Below, piece by piece: positions 12,648-25,700 of a stretch of 64,000 bases of DNA; within the stretch, counting starts at the first letter, position 1; the number at the start of each line of letters is the position of its first letter. Source of the DNA: Magnolia sinica (Eukaryota; Streptophyta; Magnoliopsida; Magnoliales; Magnoliaceae). The translations under genes were made by a program, and so were the position numbers. The DNA is taken from positions 63,157,493-63,221,492 of the forward strand of contig NC_080575.1 in NCBI RefSeq assembly GCF_029962835.1, in the 5' to 3' direction. The notes below the pieces were generated by a model that searched no databases, was not told the origin of the DNA, and saw nothing but the letters and a program-made list of their open reading frames with translations.

Positions 12648-13129
12648 TGAAATTGCGGTTATTGGCCGCAATGCGTCTAAGTGTGGAATATGACAGAGCA
12701 ATAGAATGTAGACTTAGTCCTAGAAGGGGGAGGGGTGATTAGGACCAATTAAAAATTATGATAATTTAAAATCCTAATTGCCTAACTTAAACTAATTTGC
12801 AATTAAACTAAGTAAGGCAATATAACTTTAAAGGCTTTCAAGCCAATAGAGGGTCCAATCACATAAACTACACTAGATATGCAAGTTAAGCAACTAGCCT
12901 ATATAAGATGTATATGAGTGTGTGGAATATGTTTCCTATCAATCCTAGACATTCATCTAATCATGCATCATATTTAAACATTCAAGAGACATAAGCATAA
13001 TTAAATAAATGCACAAATAGCAATCCCAAACACGATCATATATAGTGGTTCGGCTACATGCCTACTCCACTCCTAGCAGACACACTCAATCCATGAGTGT
13101 ATCAGATTTCACTACTAGAGGTTTTAAAT

Positions 13130-15015
13130 CAGGTTCACCTCAAACCTTTACAATCCTACACAAGGACTCTACAATTTTGCCCTACACAAGAGCAAAGGTC
13201 TTAATCCCGAACCTGACAGTTTAGGCCACACAGGCCAAGGTCCTAATCCAAAACCTAAGATTTATGTTCTTCATAAGACCAAGGGTCCTACTCCCGAACC
13301 CAACAATTTAGGCCACATAGGCTAAGGTCCTAATCCCGAACCTAAGATTTATGCTCCTCACAAAAGCAAGGGTCCTACTCCCGAACCCAACAATTTAGGC
13401 CACACAGGCAAAGGTCCTAATCCTGAACGTAAATTTATGCTCTACACAAGAGCAAGGGTCTTACTCCCGAACCCAACAATTTAGGCCACACAGGCCAAGG
13501 TCCTAATCCCAAACCTAAGATTTATGCTCTACATAAGAGCAAGGATCCTTGTTGAGCTCAAATATTGCATAATTTTCCCCATTTACATCTTAATTTTATG
13601 AACGTGAATCGGCTTAATGTTCTATTTTACTCATGTATGTGTTGCAAGGTGAATTTAAGAGCTTAGATTGAAAAAGGGTGTTAAAAGCATAGATTTGATG
13701 CTCAAGAATCACCAAGGTAAGGGATGGATCTTATGAGACCAAGATTGAAGAATTCACATGCCAAAGATCCAAGAAAACTAAGTGAGGAATGAAAGGAATT
13801 GAAGATTTGAAGTGAAGAATCCTGAAATCGTCCTGAAAAAGTGTATTCTAAAACTCTAAAGTCTATTTTGGAAAACTGTGCAGCATGAAGACTATTTTAA
13901 TGAAACTGTGGAGCGAGAAGTCTATTTTGGAAAACTGTGTAAATTTGAGGCAGTTTCTAGAGTTTTCCAACTTTGTACGAAAATTAGAGTTCCATACTTA
14001 TAAATAGGGCTTTGTAGGGCATTCCTAAGCATCATTAAAGGCATTAAAAAGTAATATTTAGGGTTTTTAAAGGGTTTTCAGTTTAATAAGTTGTTTTTTA
14101 TTTTAAATCTTTTCTATTTGTATTTAATTCTTTCTTATTGCTTTCTTTCTCAATTCTAATTATGTTTTTCTAAGTTCCTTCTAGCCCAAGCTAGAAGGGA
14201 AGCACATGGGTTTAATAATTCTTTAAGTTATAATGATTGGTTGTTTTAATGATGAGAAGAATGGTATATGCATGTTATCTTTTGTTTAGGTTTTGTTTTT
14301 TATCCTCTTGTGAGATCCATATGTTTCCATCATATGAGATCCACATTGATGGATAGGCTTACCCTGAATTAATCAGATTTCCTAGATAGGAGAGGTTCTC
14401 AACCTTGTTATATTTCTTTGATTTTCATTATCTCATTGATATTGAATTCTTAAAATCACTGACGCTTGAGAATATATATCAATGATGTGAATCCATGATT
14501 TTTTAATATTTTATATCATTTATTAAAATATTTAAACTATTTTATTTTTCGATTAGGCTAACAATAGTGCTCAGATCCTAATTGTGCTATCCAAGTCATC
14601 ATGATTTTGGAACATTAACCTATGTGTGGAACTTTGAAGCTTGGGTGTTATTTTAATTCAGTTGAATTACATCCATTCAAAAATCTGAAAATGAAATCAT
14701 CAATTTAGTTTTTATTACTTTGTGTATTTTGCATTTGATTTTCTCCTTCTCACAATTCATTTCCCTGTTGGATGACCCTGTATTCACGGGATACTATTTA
14801 CGAACCTCTACACTCATAGGTAAGCAATCAGTCCTACTCCCGAATCTAACAATTTAGGCCACATGAGCCAAGGTCCTAATACTAAACGTAAGATTTATTC
14901 TCTAGATAAAAGCAAGGGTCCTACTCACGAACCCAACAATTTAGGCCACACAAGCCAAGATCCTAATCCCAAACCTAAGATTTATACTCTACACAAGAGC
15001 AAGGTTCCTACTCCC
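13130..15015. repeat. 87-bp tandem array, interrupted by a nested LTR
   Basis: Units hold AATTTAGGCCACACAGGCC, AAGGTCCTAATCCCGAACC, and a CAAGGGTCCTACTCCCGAAC tail. TTAGGCCAC starts near 13221, 13308, 13395 and 13481, then near 14853 and 14941 after the insertion, so the period is 86-88 bp. At least seven units are recognisable. The array lies in the transcribed (R/U5) part of the LTR if the TATA site at 15585 is correct. Confidence 0.8.
13550..14830 (+). mobile_element. Nested solo LTR, same family as 38613-45548; plus orientation
   Basis: It starts TGTTGAGCTCAAATATTGCA and ends GTAAGCAATCA, with flanks ATCCT (13545-13549) and GTCCT (14831-14835) as an aged duplication. The body is the reverse complement of the LTRs at 38613 and 44211: leader-like sequence near 13620-13760, a GAAAACTGTG repeat near 13850-13940, and a TATAAATAG promoter motif at 13999-14007. 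The 3' end is diverged. Length is 1,281 bp against 1,338 for the intact LTRs. It cuts the 87-bp array in two. Confidence 0.75.
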
Positions 15016-16051
15016 TAACCCGATTGAGTTTAAGGAAAACAAACTCTTAGCCTTAATCCTAAACTAGGAATGATGATAACTTACGGACTCCTAACAATGA
15101 CACTTACTTGTCGGATTGAGTCCATTTTTATAGTTCCTCTTGGGTTGCTTAATCTCCACTCTTCCGTGCTTCAATCAGCTCCCTGATGCTCCCCCAATCA
15201 TGTTATTATTGCTTTACCAAGGCTTCAACACCACGATCAATCTCCTTGCTTTTGATGCTTCTTTCAAGATGACCAAGGTGATGGGAGTGGGTTGAATCTC
15301 CTACAACTAATGGGTAGTTATTTATCCTAGGAGATTCAACCGATGGACACTCTAGAGTACCATAGAGACTATAGATATACGTATAAGGTCAGTGTCCATA
15401 CTCTAGAGAAGGCATGAGATCATGTTCTTTCTTAATATAAGCATGAAATGCTTGTTGAGTGATGAATAACAAGGAAGAGGACATGAATCTCAATGGAAAA
15501 GAGTTCTAGGCTATAGATTAGGCTTGAGATGCACTAGAGTCTCTAAAATGCCTTAATCCATAAATTCCACAAAGTTTTGGGTCCTATATTTATAGAGAAA
15601 ATGTCCTAACGGATATAAAATGGCTAATTTTCGGTGGCAGTCGGTAGCATCGAATTAAATCTTGAAGTTGCTGGATAAAAATTATCACTTTCGGTGGTAC
15701 CTTCGGCGGCACTCGGTTGCAGCGTCGGTGGCACATTTTGCCACCTAAGGTGTGACATATTGTCCTGTTTCAGTTCTTGTCTTTCCACAACTTTGAACTT
15801 TCTAAATCTAAATCCAGAGAGATGGAAAATATGAACTTTAAGTGGCTTTAAGGGATGATCTAATTAAGGTTTCTTATTTGGGTCAAGATCATCTAGAGGT
15901 TATAGGATTGTTTTGGGTCAAGGGTTAGGGTCACCAAGGCCACCTGTTTACTTGTACTTGTTGCCTTGATGCTTCTGCTCTGCTGTGTCTTCGATCTTTG
16001 CTTTCCAAAGGCTCAACCGACTTTACAACACAACGACTCATGTGATTGACA

Positions 16052-17158
16052 AACCAAAAATGAGTGTACTAACAAAACAGATTTGGTGCCTACTATAAGA
16101 TCGATTGGTAGGACACCATGTGTATTAGTAACATGGCCGAAAAAATTACTAACCGTTACCTCGGAAGGGATCAGATCAGCTGTAGTTTTCCTAGCCTGGC
16201 CATCATTCTCTTTGGTTATAAGTTTACTGCAGCTCCGTTGTCTACCAAAATTCTGGTCACGAGACATCCATCTAGATGAGCCGAAATATATAATGGCTTA
16301 AGGTGTTACGTCATATCAATAGTGGGTCTGTTGATGATTACCTTGTCAGTGTTTCCATCGGTCACCACGGTGACCGTGTTAATGTGCAACACCTTATCTT
16401 GTCCCCCTTCATCATAGGGGAAAGAAGCATGCTGAATGATGATCAAAGCAGCATGTTTCTCCACATCACCTGGTATTGTGTTTGGTTCGGTGGTCGTTGC
16501 CTGAAAATTGGATGGCAAAGTGAGTACCATGTTACAATGAAATACCATTGGTGGCAGTGAACCAAACATAATACTATTACCAGAACCTTGCCCTCTTAGT
16601 GTATCATACTTCATTTCATCAATCTGACTGGGGGTTATATTTTTTGCGAGGCCCATCAACGAATCGATTGCCACATGAGTCGTGAATTCACAGGATGGCC
16701 ATTCTTCCGTTAGAAAATAATCTTCACTAAAGTAATCTAATAAATTATCGGTATCGTCTTCTTCTTTAGACTCGTCGGATGCTTAGCATCTTTGTGGATA
16801 GCTCCTCTCTTTTGATCGATAAGTAGAATGATTTCTTTGACCACATTTACTACTATTTATTCTTCTGACGAAGGGACTCGCCAAAATGGATGCGACAACT
16901 TAGGTTATGGTCAAAGAAGAACGATGCTTTTGTGTCCTAGTCATATTTTCAGGAATCATAGGGAATTTTGGATGTGTAAGCCACTTCCATACCCCATCCC
17001 GCGTAGCAGGTGGTTTAATCATTCGCGTTGAAAATGACCTCCAATGCTGATGTTGGTCAAATATCAGCCGCTCTAGCCGTTGGCGACCCCGACTATTGTT
17101 ACGATCGTATTTCCCAAGAGGATCCTTAACGTGCCAAGGAATTTTCCTGGCAAAGTGG
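16052..17158 (-). pseudogene. Tat-type retroviral-like aspartic protease remnant
   Basis: The minus strand carries the aspartic protease active-site sequence ILVDNGAAVNL (VDNGAA at 16228-16245), with LKPLYISAHLDG just upstream and IPSEVTVSNFFGHVT downstream, the arrangement seen in Tat-type Ty3/gypsy polyproteins. An upstream open stretch at 16306-16674 is the linker before the protease. Stops occur right after VNL and elsewhere, so it is dead. It is cut at 16052 by the inserted LTR and continues at 12647. 16690-17158 is degraded linker with no readable domain. Confidence 0.8.
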
Positions 17159-18890
17159 TCACATAATTAAGGCACCCACTATTGTTTGGGAACGTATTGA
17201 TTGTCCACTTTCAATCGAGGTGGCAGTGATCGTCTTTATCTCCATGCTGGCAAGGAATGGATCAATATCGATCAACATAGCCTCTTTTTCTTTCTCAGGA
17301 AAATTTAACAATCCCCGATTGATATATTTATAAATTAGATTCTGGAAAATGACACACTTGTTAGTAGAGTGACAATGAGACCCATTCCATTGACAATAGT
17401 CAATCTTTTTTAGTTCCTCGACTGAAGGTATTATATGGTTGATAGGAACCTTAATGAACTTCGTTTCCAACATGAAGTCAAAATTTCCTCAGCTCGAGTA
17501 ATATCAAAGGTGTGTACCTTCTGAGTTTTTTTAGTTGTTGGGGCGGCTGATTCTGCCTTTACCAATGCCGAGCAAACTAGTGGTTTCTTAGGCACCACTT
17601 CGGCAATTGTAATTTCGTGACTGGGATCGTCGTAATATGTTCCATCAATGAATTTGTCTGCCTAGCCCCCTCTTGAAGCAATTCTTCATATCAGGAGACC
17701 TTCTTATTGAGGTCATATAAATCAGCAAACTCCGTGCTTACAAATTTCTTGCAGAGTTTGTATTCTAAACCGTCTTGCGCAAGTTGCACAAATTTGGCTT
17801 CGGTCGTGACCACTTTACAATGGCTCTTTGCCTATTTAAATTGCATAATATAACTTTCTCATGATTCGCTGAGTAATTGCCGGAATCATCCGAGATCGGC
17901 CATGGCGATGTCCCTATCCTTAGAAAAGAATTGAGCATGGACCTTTTCCTCCAACTCTTGCCAACTATGTATTGAATCTAACAAAAAATTAAAATACCAT
18001 GTGAAAGCCGCAACAGTTAACGAATGACTGAATAGCTACAATTTATAATAATCATTATTGGCCAGTTCACCACATTACATAGTGAATCGACTGACATGTT
18101 CGATAGTCAATTGACCATGCTCCCCTGAAAATATGGTAAAGTCCGGTTGATAATTTCTCGGCAGAGGATGTTGTCGATTTACCCATTCTTGATAAGGCTT
18201 ATGATAAGCAGGAATGGCATTGCGGCCCAATACCTGGCCTGCAACTTCTTGCACTAGTTACAATATCTGGTCGCGATCAACTCATGGTGGTTCCATCGCT
18301 GGCGAAAGATCCTGACCAAAGATATTAATATTTTCTTGAAATCTAGGACCTTGCGGAGGGTAGAATCCCAGTGACGGTCCTTGATTTCTATTGTTGAAAT
18401 TTCTAGCTTCCTTCTCTGGTTGTCTGACTTTTGTAGGAGGTGCAATATTCCTCACCTCCTGAGGAATAGGTAACGATTACACTACAAGGGTGGTGTCGGT
18501 GGGAAAGGGATGGCATTACCGACCGAGCTACCATTGTTTTGCTGTGTAGGTTGCATTGCTCCATCACAATGGCCAGTAATCGTTGCATGCCTCAGTTTGG
18601 CTAGCCATATAACGGTTAGTACTCTCGGCCTGTTGACGAAGTTGTTCCGCTTAAATCCTTGTATTTTCCTGTAACAACTGGATGCTTGTATACACATCCC
18701 TTAGTACCATTGATACTTCGTCCAGAAGAATCGAGCTAGCCGTTGACGACCCTGCTTGGATTTCAGTTGGATTAAAATTAATTTCACTTGGAGGTGCCTA
18801 AACCTGCACCTCATCCACCAGAGGCGGTGCAGTCGGCATTGCGGATTCGTTCCCAAAAATTCTGCCACTCCTTCGTTGCATTTTGGGAGT
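17159..18890 (-). pseudogene. Tat-type gag remnant
   Basis: Minus-strand translation in pieces gives a retrotransposon gag: FTWYFNFLLDSIHSWQELEE near 18000, the segment before it with NRQHPLPRNYQPDF, and a Gln-rich N-terminal part near 18600-18850. The open stretch 17159-17473 carries VPINHIIPSVEELKK and a Cys/His cluster YCQWNGSHCHSTNKC, typical of the Tat gag C-terminus. Many stops and frameshifts are present. The order gag, protease, RT on the minus strand fits one element broken by later insertions. Confidence 0.8.
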
Positions 18891-19229
18891 AGTCAAATCG
18901 GTGACCTACAATGGAGTCCCACAAGGCATGCTAGAAAACTATTCATCACTATTTCGACATTCCTCTTCCTAGCACGGGTGATGAATATGTAGGCATGCCA
19001 TAATTGGGATTGCAGTTCCAATTCAAATCGAACAACAATGACCCCAAGCGCTGAAGTAGGCAGACACTAGATATGCCAAAGTCTGAGGAGATCGGTCACC
19101 TATTCAGCCACTTGCTCAAAGTGTAAATTGATCAGGCGATAGTTAAAGGGTGGGACTCGTCCTCTAATGATGAGTTTCCCCTTGCCTTCCTTACGAAAGG
19201 ACTTTCTCAATGCGTGAATGACAGAATGC

Positions 19230-19835
19230 AGAGTGATAATTCAAAAATTCAACCGCTAAAGAGTATTCAAATTATAGCTATCAACTATTGTATTTACGCT
19301 ATAGATTATACTAGAGAAAACAAGTAAATGCAATAAGTAACTAATTACTCTAAAGGAAAGAAATTACTTTAAAAAAGTTGCGATTACACTATGGAATGTA
19401 AATCTGACAAGATATTTGAAAGATAATTTGAAGATAATTGATTTTTTTGGGTTGATGTGAGACAATTTTTCCTGTTAACATCTTCTTCTATTTATATCTT
19501 TGATCCAAGCATTTTGGATCCTTCTCACGATCTGACGATTACCATAACCATTTTTACCCATGCTCTACTTCCAGATTCTTCCCACGATTTAGTCTTTCTT
19601 GAGTCTTTAACCCTATTCAGCATTCGTGGTGACTCGACCTCTGGCTGACTTAATCATTCGTTCACTTGAATTCAGTCATGCCTCAATGATTACTTGTCAT
19701 GTGGAAGACACGTAATAACACTCTTTGGGAATTCGATGGCATATTCTTATTGTAATCTTTCGACCGTTAACCTCATGCACGTGCGACCCACACGAATCTG
19801 ACCGAAACGGGATCCGGTCAAATAGGGTACAAACA
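19230..19835 (-). mobile_element. Candidate 5' LTR of the minus-strand Tat-like element
   Basis: The stretch lies directly upstream of the gag remnant. On the minus strand it can start TGTTTGTACCCTATTTGACC at 19835 and holds TATAAATAG (about 19489-19497), as an LTR promoter would. I could not fix the 3' end or the primer binding site, and no second LTR survives in the window. The assignment rests on position and the TATA motif. Confidence 0.4.
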
Positions 19836-20039
19836 GTATTCAGAATAGATTTTAAGTAAGTTCAGCCGAGTTTAGCTGAGTTTGGCCTAATTTAACTCAA
19901 TCCAATTAAGTTCAACCGAATTTAGTTAAGTTCAGGAAAGACTAGCCGAGTTCAGTTGAGTACAGCCAAGATCAGCCAGGTTCAATTGAGTTCATCTGAG
20001 AGTAGATCGGGTTAAGTCCTGGGTCGGATTGATTAGATT

Positions 20040-20233
20040 GATCTAGGTATATTACTCTATTTGGGATTGTCACTCTTATTGATTTTTAGTGTTTGAGTTA
20101 TTATAATGGCAAAGATTGACAATACTTAAACCTTAAGTCTAGTATATTACTCTATTTGGGATTGTTACTCTTATTGATTTTTAGCATTTGAGTTATTATA
20201 ATGGGGGAGATTGACAATGCTTAAACCTCAGGT
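20040..20233. repeat. 97-bp tandem duplication
   Basis: The phrase TATTACTCTATTTGGGATTG with about 75 following bases (through AGATTGACAATRCTTAAACC) occurs twice in a row. The copies differ at only a few bases, so the duplication is fairly recent compared with its surroundings. Confidence 0.8.
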
Positions 20234-20929
20234 CTAGATTCACCACACTTGGACCTCGGGTTGAGTCGAGTTAGGAGCTAAGTCAACTTGAGGTTAACTA
20301 TCCCTCTACCCTCTTGTGTCAAAATTTAGGTTTGATTATTTAATTAGATGTTATAACTATGAAACTTGTATTTCTCAAAACCCTAACCTTAGGTTAGATT
20401 GTAGGACAAGTTCACTAGATTACATAATTAAGACCCTAACGTTGATCCTAATCATAAATAGTTTGTAGAACTTTGATCTAACTGTACAATTTCATAATTT
20501 GTGATAGGATTCGACTCTAAGGCGCATGCATTCCCTAGCAACATTGGTAGGTGATTCGACTCGTACAGTGATGAGCTTTCCTCTTAGGCCTTCCGCCTTC
20601 ATTTTAGTTTAGTAATAGTTTCCATTTTATTTTTGATAGATAATTAAACCCTTTTTTCATGATTACTTATGTTGTTATTGGGATAGATCCTTAAATTATA
20701 TGCTTAAGATTTATCTTGTGTAAAAACTTACATGTTACACATGATTATCTTCTCATACTTATGGATTGTTCATAAATCTTGAATTGCCACATCAATTAGT
20801 AGAAAACTCCACTAGTATATGTATATCCAGAATTGGGATGTAAACTTGATTAATTATGATGACAATGGACCCTCGAACTAGTGGTCACTTTTATCTAATG
20901 AATTTGTTGTGGACTAACCATTTGTGGAT

Positions 20930-21110
20930 TAGTTATGCCTATGTGGCTTTTAAGGATAATCCATTTTTATCGTATTTTTTAATAGACTATTTGTCCTATG
21001 TGGCTTTGATTGAATATTTGTCATTTGTGGCTTTGATTGAATATTTGCCCTATGTGGCTTTGGTGGAATATTTTCTATATGTGGCTTTAATGGATTATTT
21101 TCGAATGACC
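20930..21110 (+). repeat. 33-bp minisatellite (open in one frame)
   Basis: About five units of CTATGTGGCTTTGATTGAAT-type sequence recur every 30-33 bases. The plus strand stays open across them and would read YVALIEYL repeatedly (frame 20856-21116). There is no domain, start context or neighbour to support a real protein, so I call it a minisatellite. Confidence 0.7.
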
Positions 21111-22709
21111 TCATGATGGTAAGTTCCACTTATTGAACTATGATCGGCCACTAGTTGAGCAAGTTACCATTAAACATCTTAATGTTGGAGTCTCATGAGC
21201 CGGGGATGGTGATATGAGACACAATGCCTGAGCTGTTAGGATATGATGGGTAACACACCTCCCATAATGACCTTTTAGCTTTTTTAAATTTTCTATTTGC
21301 AATTGGAATAATAATAGTTGAGCTAATCATGCATTCATAGCATATGAGCAATGACGGGTGCCTAACTTTAGATGTTGTAGCACGTATCCTTTATCGTGGT
21401 ATATTTTGCTAGCTCTCAGACCACCGACAATCGGCCCAATTTGTGTGAGCTAGTCACTACGCACATACTTGATGTATTTTTTGCTAGTGACTAGCCACTT
21501 GCATGTGGGTTTCACCCCACTTGTGGGTTTTGCCCAAAAGTTAACTGGATGAGCATCCCCAGTTGATGTGCATTCACACATCCATACATTTAAATAAGAT
21601 TGCATTGTGGATTATTTTGTATGTTATCTCATTTGAACTATACTTAAATAATGCGGTGGTGTGTAATCTTAAGGGAAATTCTCACTAAGTTAGCCACTCA
21701 TTCTTTAAATATACAATCGTATAGATGTGCAGGTGATTTAAATGATACTCATGTTCAGACTGATGAGGAGAGGGATACAAAGTTCAGGGATATCTGGTCG
21801 TATCTTCCCCAAGAGAAGTTATACGATCTTGCAGCTCAAGTGTAGCTGCATTTTATTCTCTTCATATAACAAATTGTTTATTTCCTGTATTTGTTAGTAT
21901 TGAGACATTGGTTTGAATTAGCCTTATGGGCAGCCGCTCATATATCTTGAATATGTATGCATACTTTCGTTTATGTTGATTTGTTTGTCTTCCGCTTCAA
22001 TGCTCACCCTTGAAAAAGAAAAAAATATATGCGTGAAATTTGGGCTATCTTTAAATGTTAACACTCCAGTTTTTGAAAAATGAGTAGTATACTCAAGTTA
22101 TGAAAACCGGGGCATCATATAAACCATAGGAATCCAAATCCCAAACCTAGTTAGCCCATTTAACACAGTCAACCTAACCCTAAACCCTAGGAACCTAAAA
22201 CCTTATAACCTTAAGTTAGCTCGACGAGTCAACTCATCTAGTTAACTCACTAAGTCAACTCACCATTTAGCTACCCAGTCCAACAATTTGGTCAACTCAC
22301 CCAGTTAAGCCCAAAACCAGGCTTGAATCAAAGCCCAAAAGAAAGCCTAATTAGAGAAATATGCAAAACCTCAAAGTAGCAACCTTCATAGTAGAGGCTT
22401 CACACACTTGGAGGAGGTTACCTACCAAAGTAGGGAGTTGAAGTGGGGACCGGCGACAACCTGCTTGTCACTGGCCATGCGGCACTCCCCCTCTTTGGGG
22501 TGACATCCCTCAAGCATGTAGAATCTCCCTTTTTTCAGACCCTAAGCGTGTGATTAAGGTGTATTTACTCTGATGCCTGTCCCCTTACCCAAAAATACCA
22601 TTTTATCACCTCATCCAACCCATGAGATGATGCCATGTGGCAATCTCCAATCTCAGCCCTTCAACCACCTTTTGCCCCTAAAATTATTAACAATTACTAG
22701 AAAATCGGG

Positions 22710-22719
22710 TTTGGAGGCT
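22710..22719 (+). promoter_or_regulatory. Putative LTR TATA box
   Basis: GGCTATAAATAGCC lies upstream of CT-rich and then GA-rich sequence (22720-22845), a typical plant LTR promoter and leader arrangement. Motif evidence only. Confidence 0.45.
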
Positions 22720-25700
22720 ATAAATAGCCCCCTCCCGTTCTCATTTCAAACATCTACTCCCATTTTCAACCATCCCTTCTCACCCAAGGAGACCCCTTTC
22801 ATCCCTCCACCAAGGAGAGTAAGAGTGAGAGAGAGAGAAAGTCCAGCCCTGGTCTAGCCTAGCCTAGCGAGAGCCCAAGCCTTCTGAGCCACCTAAGTTC
22901 AAATCTAAGTCACTCGATCTAGCCTAGTGATACTACCGTTTATCCAACTAGCATCAATTAGTTTCATCAAATCAGAGCATTAGCCTCATGCAACATTCAT
23001 TCACTTCTCAACCCCTTGCTCCTCATAAAATCAACATTACATTGCATTTCATCATTTTCTCACATCTAACTGGTGGGCATATGCTCTCAAGCTTGCCGAT
23101 ATAATCAGAGTAGGTCCACCAGAAACCTTAGCCAGTTAGCTATCGTTTTATCATAAGTATCAATACATCATCAAGCACCCCATACATCTCATTTCTATAT
23201 ACTTTGTACCTTGCACTCAATCATTTCAAACATATGCTCTAAGGCTTGCCGATATAATCGGTCCTGCCCATTAGAAATTCAGATCGATCAATCATCATTG
23301 TCATTGCATTGCATTACATCTTTTGCACACGAGAATTAATCTTATTCCTCATTAATTAGTCAAATATTATGAAGTAAAGACCATACATTTGTACGGGCAG
23401 AGTGGGTGCCTAACACCTTCCTCTTCTATAATAGCAGTCCCTTACTCTGAATCTTTGAAATACCAACTCATGAGTCATCTTAGGGTTAAGGATCTTTCAG
23501 TTCCCAATCTTAAGTATTTCCACGAGGTTTAACCAACTGTAGGATCGTAATAATTGGTTAGTGGAGACTCTGGTCAAATATAACACTCTTTTACCCCTCG
23601 AACGAAAGCCCTCAATCGAGGTAACTAGTGGAAAAGAGAGTTGATCTCTCGTCCTGTAAGACCCCTAACCTTAGTAACCGTTTTGTTCTGTTAGGTCCCG
23701 CAATCCTATCGGTCAAATTTCAGTGACCCGCGACCTATAGACTTCATTTGCCATCATTTTTAAGACCCGTCAAGTAAACCCGACCCGGATCGACCCGAAA
23801 CCTATACCGTTGCGACCGCATCGACGTCGTGGTTCCAACACCGCATCTCGTGCGTCAATCCGAGGAGTAGATCTACAGTTGTGGCCTGCACCATGTTTGG
23901 GCCCTTAATCATGTTGTGGAACCCACTTTACCCCCATGTACACGTTTTTTCATGTGAGCCTACTCTAGCGTGTCATTTCCCATGCAAGCTACACCCTAGG
24001 CATGATGTCATGCCTAGCACTCTAGCATGATGTCACCTAGAGCATGCCTTGCTTCATGATGACAAGCATGCTCTCTCTCCCCAAAACCCATCATTTCTCA
24101 TCATTCCCATCTCTAGCAACCATTTCCCTCCCTTCTCTCTCTCTCTCTCTCTCTCATTCTCTCCTCTTCTCTACCTTGGACGCCCATGGGAGAAGCTCCC
24201 CTTCTCCAGCCCCCATGCAACTAAAAATCCCTCTAATCCCACCATCTAAGACCCATCATCACCATTAAACCCCACCATTTGGAGCTATGGAGCCTAAAGC
24301 TTGAAGAAGAAGGGAGATCTTGAGGTGGATGTACATCTAGGAGTAGTTTTTCTGATTTTCTTCTTTTTGTAATCTGGATTTTTATTTTTTGGGAGCTCGT
24401 AGGACCCACCAATCAATGGTGGAGATCCTACATGACTCTATATGTGTGGCTAGTGGCCCACTTCATGCATGCATGTTGCCATGATAGGCCATTCTCCATG
24501 GACCCATCATGATGATTTCCTTTTGATCAATGGTTGTTGGATCATTTAGACCTAAGATTGCATGGTGGGGATGATATCCCCACCTCAAATTTTCTTTGGA
24601 TGTAGAGATCCATGTATGCATGGACCCATGATGTATGGTTTGGATTGTTGGAGGACTCATAGTGGCGGAGTCCTCGCATGGCCATGATTCTCACTCTCTA
24701 TCTTTTTCCGTCTTTGTCCTTGATGATGGTGGCCCACCTAATGTGACCAAAACATCCCAGACCCATCAGATTTTTGGGATGTCTAGGCTCACTATGCTGG
24801 ACGTCCAGGCCCATGTTGATTGTTTGAGTTGGATGGTCATTAAGGACGGATTTCTTAGATGTTTTTGTAAGGGGAGTGGATCTGGAATATTTGTAGCCCA
24901 TCTAGGTGGACCCCACTTGTTTAATCTGAGCTTTAATCCCTCTAATTATTTTTCTATGGGCTGGAAATGGACAGCATATGTTGGTGTCCAGATTTCGGGC
25001 CTAATTGATGTATGGTTTTGGACATTGTTTCAAGGCTTGTTTATAAGGCTTTTATTCCTAATTTTTTTAGCATTCTCTGAGGTCTGGACCCTACCTTGAT
25101 GTAAGATGGAGCCCACACCTTCCACCCTTGATTTGAGACCCATGGAGTGGGCCCAAGAGGGCTGGACGGTCCAGATTTTTCTAGACTGTCCAGCAATTCT
25201 GCATGTTGAAAATATCCCTATATTGGCCTAGTTTTGGAGATGATGGGCCACTCTAGTGGACCCCACATGTTGTTCATTTATGGGTGCATACAATCCACCC
25301 ATTTTCCCTTTGTTTTGGCAGGACTAGGCCCACCCCATTGGGTGCACAAGATGGGGCTAGCAACATTGTTTTTCTGCAGCAGAATTTTTGCAACATTGCT
25401 GCCCATTTGGATTAAAATTGTTTGGGAGTGTTTATGGCCCTAATTTTTCCCCCATTTTGTGGTCCACATGGGGGGACCCACTTCAGGTGCATGTGGGCCA
25501 CCTAAATCATAGATTTTGGGGATTTTTGGGTTGGGATGGCAGCCCCATGCTAGATGTCCAACCATGGGTTGGTCGTCCACCCCTTTTGTGGACCACCTTG
25601 ATGTATGTGTTCTTCCCTCATCTTCCTCCCTTGTGTGGCCCACTGAAGTGTGGACCTTCCCTTGGTGGGACGTCCACCTGTGGAGCCCACCTTGATGTGT

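Larger units (their letters stand above)
12648..16051 (-). mobile_element. Solo LTR with 87-bp tandem array; TSD AACCA/AAACA
   Basis: On the minus strand the insertion starts TGTCAATCACATGAG (16051) and ends CCGCAATTTCA (12648). Flanking pentamers are AACCA (16052-16056) and AAACA (12643-12647), one mismatch. Removing it leaves the Tat protease-linker frame open across the junction, which supports the boundaries. The LTR has a TATA-like TATAAATATA at 15585-15594 (minus). Near its 3' end is the phrase CCTAATCACCCCTCC, typical of several plant LTR families. Its last bases, CCGCAATTTCA, match the LTR ending at 30349. A second solo LTR (13550-14830) is nested in it. Confidence 0.75.
19836..22055. 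other. Unclassified repeat-rich stretch
   Basis: No gene is supported. 19850-20010 is an irregular series of GTTCAGCCGAG/GTTTAGCTGAG words. 20040-20233 is a tandem duplication of about 97 bp. 20930-21110 is a 33-bp minisatellite. 21180-22050 reads like the distal part of a long LTR (GCCGGGGATGGTGATATGAG, and near 22030 GCGTGAAATTTGGG), but I found no boundary. The open frame 21651-21845 has no recognisable domain. Confidence 0.5.

Noticed and set aside
13130..15015. Regularly spaced repeats that could suggest a CRISPR-like array
   Set aside because: Units are contiguous 87-bp tandem copies without unique spacers, in plant nuclear DNA.
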